Shown here: positions 14,507 through 21,530 of the stretch, piece by piece
Position numbering within the stretch: position 1 is the stretch's first letter
Layout: every line of letters starts with the position of its first letter
Source of the DNA: a virus
Reading direction: 5' to 3' (one strand)
Length of the DNA stretch: 21,926 nucleotides
IMG/VR virus record: IMGVR_UViG_3300019093_000584
Coordinates: 1-21,926 of that record
Notes under the pieces: generated by a model
What the model saw: the letters and a program-made list of their open reading frames with translations, nothing else
Told to the model about the DNA's origin: nothing
Database searches by the model: none
Made by a program: the position numbers and the translations under genes

Positions 14507-14797
14507 TTACGCTACCAACATTCTCACCAGACCTATTGTGTCGATGGTGGTAAGCAGGCAATAATTAGCCAGCATACCAAAGGAACGACGACTATAAGCG
14601 CACCAAGCATATATAGCACAACCTGCAATCCAAATGGGGTATAAAGCCAAGAGAGGTGGTGTTGGAACGGTGAGTGCCATAGTGATAGAACAGCCAATGC
14701 TAATAGCCCAAGCAAGGACCTCAAGACAAAAACGAATTCTATTACTCTTGTAGTCTTGGCTGATCCAGTCACCGATTCCATTTACGATACCTATCAA
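14507..14797 (-). CDS. Small three-helix membrane protein, 96 residues
   Basis: The protein shows three hydrophobic segments (about residues 23-42, 49-68 and 72-94) with short loops, including VPTPPLL and the basic YSRRSFG turn, so it should be an inner-membrane protein. The pattern resembles small phage proteins distantly similar to nicotinamide transporter (PnuC-like) half units, but I cannot assign it firmly. The start is TTG 14797-14795, overlapping the stop of the dsbA-like gene as TTGA. Another reading frame with an ATG at 14781 gives a less coherent sequence and is rejected. It is co-transcribed with dsbA and the polymerase. Confidence 0.7.
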   Translation of the reverse strand: MIGIVNGIGDWISQDYKSNRIRFCLEVLAWAISIGCSITMALTVPTPPLLALYPIWIAGCAIYAWCAYSRRSFGMLANYCLLTTIDTIGLVRMLVA

Positions 14798-15060
14798 AGG
14801 GTCTTGCCTACAGTTTCCAAGATGGTGTTGAGTTCGTCGTGATCACGATTGGTTTCGCCCAACCGTGCCTTGTGTGCAATACGTATTGCTTTTTTGAGCG
14901 TGGCTGGTTTGATTTCTAATTCTTCAGCAATGGCCTTGACAGTATCATTTAGGCCTTCGTTGAGGTCCTGAACTTCTTGCATGACCTGCATACCTTCATT
15001 GATCAATTGTGTGAGTTTGATTTTGGCATCGCCGTTGAAACTACGATTGTAATCCGACAT
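14794..15060 (-). CDS. dsbA: DsbA-like double-stranded DNA-binding protein of T4 type
   Basis: T4 DsbA (89 residues) binds double-stranded DNA near late promoters and assists late transcription. This 88-residue protein (MSDYNRSFNGDAKIKLTQLI...) is almost fully helical. Its segment EGLNDTVKAIAEELEIKPATLKKAIRIAHKARLG looks like a helix-turn-helix DNA-binding unit and agrees with my memory of DsbA homologues from T4-like phages. The start is ATG 15060-15058, with AGGAG seven bases upstream; a longer in-frame version to 15126 would run through the promoter -10 box and is rejected. It is the first gene of the replication transcription unit. Its stop overlaps the start of the membrane protein gene. 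Confidence 0.8.
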   Translation of the reverse strand: MSDYNRSFNGDAKIKLTQLINEGMQVMQEVQDLNEGLNDTVKAIAEELEIKPATLKKAIRIAHKARLGETNRDHDELNTILETVGKTL

Positions 15061-15082
15061 GAGTATCTCCTGTAAAAACACT

Positions 15083-15111
15083 ATTATACACAGTGTGTTG
15101 TACAAAAGCAA
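15083..15111 (-). promoter_or_regulatory. Sigma70-type promoter for the dsbA-polymerase operon
   Basis: On the minus strand TTGCTT (15111-15106), a 17-base spacer and TATAAT (15088-15083) give a good housekeeping promoter. The spacer contains the odd-length palindrome ACACA-G-TGTGT (15088-15098) and an adjacent TTGTACAA (15098-15105), both possible regulator sites. Transcription should start near 15076, giving a leader of about 15-18 bases. Confidence 0.75.
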
Positions 15112-15206
15112 GAGGAAAATGCTCACTTTATGGGTTCACGGTAGCGAATCGTTACTACCAAGGCCAGCAGCCGGCCGCCCTCGCAACTAGTGCGGTCCTA
15201 AGGGTG
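15112..15206. other. Non-coding GC-rich structured stretch between two operons
   Basis: No reading frame with a start is credible here on either strand. On the minus strand two hairpins follow each other: GGCCGG-CUG-CUGGCC (15176-15162, one G-U pair) and GGUAG...CUACC (15159-15140, 10-base loop). The stretch is visibly richer in G+C than its surroundings. It may end transcription of the 39-residue gene, although no T-run is present, or encode a small RNA. Not a tRNA: no acceptor stem or T-arm could be matched. Confidence 0.45.
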
Positions 15207-15326
15207 TTACTTTTTCTCTGCAGGTCTTTCGATCGCAGGTGGAAAATAGGGTTCAATCACATAATGGGTGGCGGTCCACCAACCAAACGCAGTTATAAAT
15301 CCGTATAAAAAAATTTCGATGATCAT
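15207..15326 (-). CDS. Small single-span membrane peptide, 39 residues
   Basis: Translation from ATG 15326-15324 gives 39 residues: an N-terminal hydrophobic helix (IFLYGFITAFGWWTATHYVI) followed by a proline-rich polar tail (EPYFPPAIERPAEKK). The ATG overlaps the stop of the hydrolase gene as ATGA, and AGGA lies eight bases upstream, which together argue that it is real. It would sit in the inner membrane with one span. Many phages encode such tiny membrane proteins; function is unknown. It ends the structural-side operon. Confidence 0.65.
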   Translation of the reverse strand: MIIEIFLYGFITAFGWWTATHYVIEPYFPPAIERPAEKK

Positions 15327-15892
15327 GATAATATCCTTTCTTTGATGAGCTCAACAACCTGATCGCTGAGTACCACTTCATAGTGGTTGTATTCAATTTC
15401 AATTAACTCCATGCCTTCGGCATGATGACGCTGGCTATCAACTGTGACAATGCCATCATTGGCACCGTGTATCCAAGGAGCCGAGCCACGCACTGTGACA
15501 ACGTTGGTCCAAGGATGCTGAATTTTGATTTGGTCGGCGTGTCTCATGGGCCACGACGCAGATCCTATGTCGCGCAACAGTCGACTGAATGGCAAAAAGT
15601 ATTTGGCAAAGTCTGCACTTTCAGCACCACCATAGGGTGTGCTCAGGGTCACTGCACCCAACACCTGATGGGGAATAAGATTGGCCAAATGTAACGCATA
15701 GATGCCGCCCAGGCTGTGTGCCACAAAAAAGATACGGTCAATGCCTGCCAGTGCCGTTTGCATTTGTACAAGATTGTTTTTGAATCCATGGTGACTGTCA
15801 TAGTTGAGCACCATGTCCTCACCACCAATGTGTTCACGTAGGTAGTTGAAACTTTCGATGGTGGCACTGGCACCGTGTATGTAGACCAACAT
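15323..15892 (-). CDS. Alpha/beta hydrolase (lipase/esterase-like)
   Basis: The 189-residue protein starts MLVYIHGASAT, with the oxyanion-hole motif Y-I-H-G. The nucleophile elbow is A-H-S60-L-G-G (G-x-S-x-G with Ala at the first position). The acid residue is probably D146 in HGANDGIVT, and the His is H170 in YNHYEV. The set is a complete catalytic triad in the expected order. It is short for the fold, similar to PGAP1/lipase-like small esterases. There is no signal peptide, so the enzyme is cytoplasmic unless released at lysis. ATG 15892-15890 lies one base after the stop of the radical SAM gene; a longer start would overlap that gene by more than 30 bases. The substrate is unknown; a lipid, acylated sugar or peptide ester is possible. 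Confidence 0.82.
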   Translation of the reverse strand: MLVYIHGASATIESFNYLREHIGGEDMVLNYDSHHGFKNNLVQMQTALAGIDRIFFVAHSLGGIYALHLANLIPHQVLGAVTLSTPYGGAESADFAKYFLPFSRLLRDIGSASWPMRHADQIKIQHPWTNVVTVRGSAPWIHGANDGIVTVDSQRHHAEGMELIEIEYNHYEVVLSDQVVELIKERILS

Positions 15893-15893
15893 A

Positions 15894-17090
15894 TTATTCT
15901 CTATACTCCGGCCATAACTGTTCAAACTTCAAAGGAAATGTAGGCCAATATTTTGTTTCCTGTATTTGATGCCACGAATAAAGATAATCAGTATTGAGTT
16001 TTGCACTCTGTATAGATCTAAGACTGTTTGCCATATCTGATAAAAATTTTCCGTTGACATGATCAATTGGGTCCTCTGAAGGATTTTGTTCAGTTGCCTG
16101 CCCAGGATGAAATTTTATAGATTTTTCCAATTGATCAATTGCTTGTTTTAAATATTTATTTGGCAACAAACTCACAGACAAAACATCTGGACTTGTTAAT
16201 TGATTCCATCTCATATCTGGTAAGTTATAATCTTTAAAATATTCGTGTAATTTGACCAAATCTAATGCATTGTATATACAATATTGACTGGTAATACCGA
16301 TACGATGATTGGGTTTATCTGCAACTGCTTCTTGCAGGTATTTGAGATTTTTGTACATCAATGCCCAACTACTTCCGTGCCTGACATAGTCAAATTGATC
16401 TTCAACTGTTTCAAAACTAACGTCCCACATCACTTTTTCTTTTAACAACAATTTTTTAAAAATTTTATTATTTTCTAATGGAACGCTAAGATTGGTGATT
16501 ACATTAATATGTACATCGTTGGACACCAAATCCAACAACAACTCATTTTCTTTTTGAAGTAAAGGTTCGCCACCTAACAAGGCAATGTTTTTCAATGTTG
16601 AATTGTGTTGTTTGATAAAATTCACAATGTCACTGATGGTATCAGTATAATCAATTCGTTCCTGGGGTTTCTTATCAAGCATGGCCCATTGACTACTTGA
16701 AGTTTGATTACAATACACACAGCTAAGATTACAAGTATTACTCCAGCGTATGTCTAAATTTTGCAAATAAAAATCCCCAATATTGGTCACGTTCAAAGAT
16801 TTAGATTCAGCAATATCATTGTACCAGGTACGTTCACTGTTGTTTGAAAAATTTTCTGCAATCAAACAATTTTTACAGTTACTATCTGTTTGATTGTTTA
16901 CCAGATTATGTTTAATGTCAGTTAATACATTTGACTGTATTAATTCGGTAATTGGAATTTTTCTTAAATTACCAATGTTGGTATTTGCACCACAACAAGT
17001 TTGGTATGATCCGTTGGTGGTTATATGGATATTGGTCCAAGGCGCATAGCAGAAATTTTTTCCAATGGCGCCATCTAATCGAACCGACAT
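15894..17090 (-). CDS. Twitch-domain radical SAM protein
   Basis: Radical SAM enzymes use a 4Fe-4S cluster to cleave S-adenosylmethionine and modify a substrate by radical chemistry. The 398-residue protein has the cluster motif C120-x3-C124-x2-C127 (TCNLSCVYCNQ) and the SAM-binding GGEP in ALLGGEPLL. Before it lies an N-terminal half-SPASM (twitch) region with FCYAPW (C14), TCC (C32, C33) and C72-x2-C75, suited to a second Fe-S cluster. Proteins of this plan are common in marine phages; substrates are unknown and may be peptides or sugars. The gene is notably AT-rich with runs of A and T, unlike Dps and the hydrolase on either side, so transfer is likely. Start ATG 17090-17088 lies four bases after the Dps stop. 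It is not a QueE by layout. Confidence 0.88.
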   Translation of the reverse strand: MSVRLDGAIGKNFCYAPWTNIHITTNGSYQTCCGANTNIGNLRKIPITELIQSNVLTDIKHNLVNNQTDSNCKNCLIAENFSNNSERTWYNDIAESKSLNVTNIGDFYLQNLDIRWSNTCNLSCVYCNQTSSSQWAMLDKKPQERIDYTDTISDIVNFIKQHNSTLKNIALLGGEPLLQKENELLLDLVSNDVHINVITNLSVPLENNKIFKKLLLKEKVMWDVSFETVEDQFDYVRHGSSWALMYKNLKYLQEAVADKPNHRIGITSQYCIYNALDLVKLHEYFKDYNLPDMRWNQLTSPDVLSVSLLPNKYLKQAIDQLEKSIKFHPGQATEQNPSEDPIDHVNGKFLSDMANSLRSIQSAKLNTDYLYSWHQIQETKYWPTFPLKFEQLWPEYRE

Positions 17091-17094
17091 AAAG

Positions 17095-17529
17095 TTATTT
17101 TAAAACAGATTTCAACATCCACGAATGTTTACGATGTGCATCTTGACGATCAGCATAGAAGTTGCTGAGGCCGTATTCGTGTTGGTTGTCAGCAAGATTA
17201 TACACAACCTTGAACATTTCACACATCTTTTCGCTGTCGGCCAACAGTTCCTGCATCATGTCGCTGGCAGGACGAACCACTGTTTCGTCAGGGATTTGGC
17301 TCAACATGCTAAGACGTTCAAAGCTGGCAGGAGTGTAAGCACCCAACTTGCGAATGTTTTCTGCAAACGGGTCGATACTGGCATAAACTTCTTCGTAAAT
17401 ATTACCAAACAGTTCGTGATACTGCGGGAAGTTCGACCCTTCTACATTCCAGTGAAAGAATTGTGCTTTAATAAAGAAAGCATATTCACTGGCAAATGCT
17501 ACCTTACTGGCTTTGATTAAATCTTCCAT
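17095..17529 (-). CDS. dps: Dps-like ferritin (DNA protection from starvation)
   Basis: Dps forms a dodecamer that oxidises and stores iron using peroxide and can shield DNA. The 144-residue protein shows the Dps ferroxidase residues in order: H26 in FFHWNVEG, H38 in YHELF, and D53 and E57 in YASIDPFAENIRKLG. The four-helix bundle continues through the second helix pair (MMQELLADSEKMCEMF, DNQHEYGLSNFYADRQDAHRKHSWML). The lysine-rich N-terminal tail of E. coli Dps is absent. The ATG shares one base with the stop of the preceding 45-residue basic gene (TAATG), so the two may act together, for instance with the basic peptide binding DNA; this is inference. The protein could protect phage DNA or manage iron during infection. 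Confidence 0.9.
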   Translation of the reverse strand: MEDLIKASKVAFASEYAFFIKAQFFHWNVEGSNFPQYHELFGNIYEEVYASIDPFAENIRKLGAYTPASFERLSMLSQIPDETVVRPASDMMQELLADSEKMCEMFKVVYNLADNQHEYGLSNFYADRQDAHRKHSWMLKSVLK

Positions 17530-17666
17530 TATCTACCTTGTCCTCTGTATGCTTTGAAGCTGGCCCGCTTGGTTTTGTTCATGGTGCTGGTCTTGGCACG
17601 TGTGCAGGCCTGACTGGTCTTTTTGACCACACGTTGAATTTTTGATGTTGTTGCAATTTTTGCCAT
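17529..17666 (-). CDS. Small, strongly basic protein, 45 residues
   Basis: ATG 17666-17664 preceded by AAGGAG (7-base spacing) opens a 45-residue frame ending in TAA 17531-17529. The protein (MAKIATTSKIQRVVKKTSQA...) carries about a dozen Lys and Arg residues and only polar or small residues otherwise, with no acidic residue at all. It should bind nucleic acid or the acidic face of a partner. A good ribosome-binding site and the coupled TAATG junction with dps support it as real. It resembles no family I can name. Confidence 0.72.
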   Translation of the reverse strand: MAKIATTSKIQRVVKKTSQACTRAKTSTMNKTKRASFKAYRGQGR

Positions 17667-17680
17667 AGTTGATCTCCTTG

Positions 17681-20600
17681 TTAAATGTCGTATCCTGCGT
17701 GACGCATCTGCATTAAATGACGCTCAATTGACTCGTCTAGGTCTTCCTTGACTGAACCTTGATTTTGTGTTTTTAATATCTTGCCCTGGAATCGTATTAC
17801 CATATTTGAAAAATACACATCATTGGCTTCCAAACGATCGGTTACAAAATCCGATGCCTGATACATTTGTGATTTGGCATCACCTTTGAAACGTCCTGTC
17901 AAATCAAATTCTTTAGAGTCACCATCAATGAATACTGTGACCATCAATTTGTTTGGATCTGCCTGATCAGCGGCCTGTGCCATACCGCCCACGGCAGCAC
18001 CAGCAGCCACAGCACCTGCACCTCGTAGAAATCCTCTACGGCTGATGTCTTCGTTCATGTCCATGTCTCTAGTCAAGGGCTGTTGATGCTTGGGTTGCAG
18101 TAGAGCCTGACGCCGTTTGTTGGTGTGTTGACCGCCTGCACCACTTGAACGTTTGGCAGCCAATATGGCGTGTCCAGGATCTCTGGGCTTGGGCATCTTT
18201 GGTGTGGCACGACCCATGCTTTCCGCCACACCTTGCTTATTTAGAAGTGCATCTTGATATGCTCTTGTAGCAGGACCTAATACACTATGTACCTCATTGG
18301 CAAACCCTGAAGAATATTGTTCTTTGCCACTTGAAATCACATCTGCCCATCTAACAACGCCATCTAAATAGTTAGACCATTTTTGTGTCGCAGGATTATC
18401 TTTAAGTTGCAATGCAACATCTTTTACTTGTTGAGCAAAATATCGAGGATTTTGTGGTGCTTGTCTAGATGCGGCCATCTTTAAGATATCAGTCAATCCA
18501 GCCAATACATCCGAGTTTTCATTAATTGCATAGCCTTCCGCCATACCTTTTTTAGTATCAAACTGTGCCACAGGCTTGCCATTGACCAGAGCCATGATAG
18601 GGGCGCCCGGCATCTTGGCTTGTATAAATTTAACATCAGGATGCTGTTGTTGAATGCTGGCCATCCAGGATTTACTATCTTGGCCTGTGCTTTCTTTTAC
18701 ACCTTTTCTAGTATAAGTTGGAAGGGTTGCAACATATGCTTGCATCTCATCTCTGGCCGCTTTGCGATGATCTATACCTGTTTGTAAAGCCTTATTGAAC
18801 TCTGGATTGAACTTGCCTGTCCCAACAGGCTTGACACCGCCTGTGCTATTGTTGTTGCCATCAGTACCTTGCTCTACTTTTACCCAAGACAGTGTTTTAC
18901 CATCGGGCAACGTGGCACGACATGGTCCGTCAATCATTTTTGCACAAACAATTTTAGCGTCTGGAAATTTAGTTTGAACTAACTGTAGCCATCGTTGTTG
19001 AGTAAGACCTTTGTCATTGACTGCACGACCGATACCAGTTTCACCTAACTTCTTTGGTTCAACATCAGTTGCATCATCATTCTTATAACCCAGTGCTGGT
19101 GGTTTTTTATATGGTAATTGTTGGCTAGTGTGCCATTGTTGTGGTCTAGTGAAACCCGGCTTGAGTGGTGAACCGGTATCTTGGTCAAAGTCATCTTCGG
19201 GTTCTGCAGTGGGTCGCTGTGGGCGACCGGGTCTTTGTGGGCGTGTAGGACGTTCAGTATTGAATTGTTCTCTTTCTGCTTGACGCATATTGAATTCGGC
19301 TTTCATTTTAATCAATTCATGCGTGTCGGCATGTAGAATCTTTTCCATGTCTTGCATGTGTGACATTTGTAGTGTACGTAATTCTTGGGTGTATTGTTTA
19401 TCAATCTTTGCCATCTCATGTTTACGTTCGGCTTCTGTATTTGCTTTTTCCCATGCAAATCTTTCCATCTCCATTTTTTCTTTATGAAGTTGTTGACGCT
19501 GTTCTTCAAAGTCTTGTTTAGCCTGACGTTGCAGTTCTCTACGCCCGCTTGCACCTATGTTTAATTCATCTTCCTGATTTTGTGCTTTTACTCTTGCGGC
19601 GTGTAGAATATCATCAAGTTGATCTGGTGTCTTATTCAATGTGTTGTAACTATCGATAATTCCGGCTTTAACTAACGCATCACGCTTTTGATCTCTAGTC
19701 ATCTCATCCCAACCTTGTAATGCAGAATGGTTGACACCCTCCGCCACACCTTGCATTAATCCAGCTTTTTGCATCGCTGCCGCTGTAGATGGGCCAACTT
19801 TCATAGCAGTGTCTACTATTTTGCCATCCTTTATTAGAAGATAACGTGCCGGACTTCTAATAATAGCAGATCCATTGCTGCCACGATTTAAGGTGTAGCT
19901 TATACCACTTTGTGTATCTAAAACTGCGTTGACTGTGTGTCCGGCAACATCTATGGTTGTTAAAACAAATCCGTTCCCTAATTCTTGCTGTTGATCAGCT
20001 TGTACTTTACTTGCCGCGCCAACACCAGCGGCTCCCAACGCGGTTGCACCCAATCCTCGTAAGAATCCTCTACGATCAATTTCATCTAACTGATCTTGAG
20101 ACTCAAATGGTGTCACAGGTTTCTTTTTAACTCTGGCAACTCCGCCTGCGGGGCTAACTCGCGTGGCCAATCTATTGTTGCCTAGGCTTTTGGTTTCTCT
20201 GTCGTCACGCTTGAAGTTTGGATTTTTGTTGTAGAAGTCTTGACTTTGCTTGTTCATCCGGCTAGTGTCTTTTTCACCTTCCGCCACACCTTTATCGTCC
20301 GGTTTAATGAATTGTATTTTGCGGCGCATTCTCATAGCATCAATTGCTTCACCTGGATCGTGTTGCCATACTATCTTACCCGTACCATCAATAATTTTCC
20401 AATCAGCATCAAATGACTTAGGATCAGCGGTCCGTAAAAACTCTATTTCCTCTTTGGCTTGATCAAAAGTTGAAAATTCCTCTATAAATTCATTGCTAAT
20501 ATACATTTTGAATGGCCCAAATCCACCTTCACCGGGCGCAAATTCGTTCAGTGAACCTTCCGACACACCTTGCTGTTTATGTCGCTTGGCATCGTTCTCG

Positions 20601-20935
20601 CCTTGCTTGATGGTGGCCTTGACAATGCCCTTGAAACGTTTGTTGCCGCGTTCAACGTCACCACGTGCATCAGCAGCCGACGCATCTGTACCTGCGGCCT
20701 TTTTGTAGTCGCCTAGAATTTTGTTGCTGATCTCGTCCAACTGTACATCACGAGCTTCAGCAACTACACCGTTGTTGCCCACGCCCATCATTGTGACCGG
20801 TTTCTTTTTACTTTCCCAACGACTGGTGCCTGAGCCAATGGGACTGGCTGCACTCTGCACTTGGTTGTCCATGACACCTGTGGTTCCTGGTGCCGGAGGT
20901 CTCTTGGGTGCTTCAAACAAGTTATACAAATTCAT
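17681..20935 (-). CDS. Giant modular protein with repeated G-V-x-E-G/S junctions
   Basis: No overall family is recognised. ATG 20935-20933 (MNLYNLFEAPKRPP) starts one base after the previous stop with AGGA upstream; an upstream in-frame start would overlap that gene by 59 bases. The 1084 residues comprise unlike segments separated by near-identical motifs: QGVSEG (122-127), KGVAEG (215-220), QGVAEG (395-400), KGVKES (744-749), KGMAEG (796-801), QGVAES (901-906) and, weaker, GSVKED (1060-1065). Segments include two twin-arginine-like stretches, RRGFLRGLG (288-296) and RRGFLRGAG (966-974), each followed by an Ala/Gly-rich run; a charged coiled coil (about 463-560); a Pro-Arg linker (561-576); and two related 48-residue units (643-690 and 751-798). 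Similarity to T4 prohead-protease sites (hydrophobic-x-Glu before Gly, Ser or Ala) suggests a virion polyprotein; this is inference. Confidence 0.8.
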   Translation of the reverse strand: MNLYNLFEAPKRPPAPGTTGVMDNQVQSAASPIGSGTSRWESKKKPVTMMGVGNNGVVAEARDVQLDEISNKILGDYKKAAGTDASAADARGDVERGNKRFKGIVKATIKQGENDAKRHKQQGVSEGSLNEFAPGEGGFGPFKMYISNEFIEEFSTFDQAKEEIEFLRTADPKSFDADWKIIDGTGKIVWQHDPGEAIDAMRMRRKIQFIKPDDKGVAEGEKDTSRMNKQSQDFYNKNPNFKRDDRETKSLGNNRLATRVSPAGGVARVKKKPVTPFESQDQLDEIDRRGFLRGLGATALGAAGVGAASKVQADQQQELGNGFVLTTIDVAGHTVNAVLDTQSGISYTLNRGSNGSAIIRSPARYLLIKDGKIVDTAMKVGPSTAAAMQKAGLMQGVAEGVNHSALQGWDEMTRDQKRDALVKAGIIDSYNTLNKTPDQLDDILHAARVKAQNQEDELNIGASGRRELQRQAKQDFEEQRQQLHKEKMEMERFAWEKANTEAERKHEMAKIDKQYTQELRTLQMSHMQDMEKILHADTHELIKMKAEFNMRQAEREQFNTERPTRPQRPGRPQRPTAEPEDDFDQDTGSPLKPGFTRPQQWHTSQQLPYKKPPALGYKNDDATDVEPKKLGETGIGRAVNDKGLTQQRWLQLVQTKFPDAKIVCAKMIDGPCRATLPDGKTLSWVKVEQGTDGNNNSTGGVKPVGTGKFNPEFNKALQTGIDHRKAARDEMQAYVATLPTYTRKGVKESTGQDSKSWMASIQQQHPDVKFIQAKMPGAPIMALVNGKPVAQFDTKKGMAEGYAINENSDVLAGLTDILKMAASRQAPQNPRYFAQQVKDVALQLKDNPATQKWSNYLDGVVRWADVISSGKEQYSSGFANEVHSVLGPATRAYQDALLNKQGVAESMGRATPKMPKPRDPGHAILAAKRSSGAGGQHTNKRRQALLQPKHQQPLTRDMDMNEDISRRGFLRGAGAVAAGAAVGGMAQAADQADPNKLMVTVFIDGDSKEFDLTGRFKGDAKSQMYQASDFVTDRLEANDVYFSNMVIRFQGKILKTQNQGSVKEDLDESIERHLMQMRHAGYDI

Positions 20936-21530
20936 TTTATACAGTTCCTGGTGGTTTGGCGGCAGCGGCCTTTTCTTGTTGATTGGCCTTGTCAATCATC
21001 ATTTTCAATGATGTGGCCATCTGCGGATTCTTCATAACATTGGCCAATTGCGGTGCTAGTGTACTGGCAATTTTTTGATCAGCAGGATTTAATTGTGTAC
21101 CAGTATCAGCTTTGGTCATGGTGTTAGTGGCCTTGGTAACATCCAGTCCTGGTACACTGGTCTTTAGTTTTGCTAGACTCTGTTTGAGTGCTGCCGCGGC
21201 CTTGGGATCAACTGGTTGTGCAGGCGTAGTCTGTGCTGGATTACCAGCCGCAGGTGCTGTGGGCTGTGGAGGATTGTTGGCGCCCAGTTCAGTTATTTTG
21301 TCAGGTGACTTTTTGTAATTTTGTTTCTCTATGCCCTGACGGATATCATCTTCAAGATCATTCACAATCAAATGTAGCAGTTCTTTGGCAGCACCGTCGC
21401 CCCAGGTTAGACTTTTGACAATGGCGTGTGCGCCTTCTTTACCAACTCGGTCAACTATGTTTGTCAGTAGTTCTTTGGTCAAATGCGGCAGGCCTTCTGG
21501 ATCACCTTCGTTTTCCTTTACACCAAGTTC
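17744..21530. repeat. Dispersed short DNA boxes encoding the G-V-x-E-G/S junctions
   Basis: On the plus strand a box close to TTCCGCCACACCTTGC recurs at 18221-18235, 18536-18550 (CCATACC variant), 19739-19754, 20279-20293 and 20558-20573 (CGACACACC variant). More degenerate copies lie at 18692-18706 (TTCTTTTACACCTTT), 17744-17761 and, in the adjoining gene, around 21512-21530. Spacing is irregular (about 150 to 1050 bases) and flanks are unrelated, so this is not a tandem repeat. The DNA is conserved beyond what the protein motif needs in several copies, which would allow recombination between modules. Confidence 0.75.

Noticed and set aside
14533-14781. 82-codon minus-strand frame with an ATG, overlapping the small membrane protein
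   Set aside because: The alternative frame from TTG 14797 gives three clean membrane helices and coupled overlap with the upstream gene; this one does not.
15132-15206. Possible tRNA in the GC-rich intergenic stretch
   Set aside because: No 7-base acceptor pairing, T-arm or anticodon arm in the right register on either strand.
15093-15308. Plus-strand 71-codon frame across the GC-rich island
   Set aside because: It overlaps the promoter and the 39-residue gene, lacks a ribosome-binding site and has no membrane or domain pattern.
15894-17090. Radical SAM protein as the missing QueE
   Set aside because: At 398 residues with an N-terminal twitch Cys cluster it is far longer than QueE and carries a different architecture; it also lies outside the dpdA unit.
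17744-21530. CRISPR array reading of the repeated boxes
   Set aside because: Boxes are about 15 bases, irregularly spaced by hundreds of bases and lie inside open reading frames.
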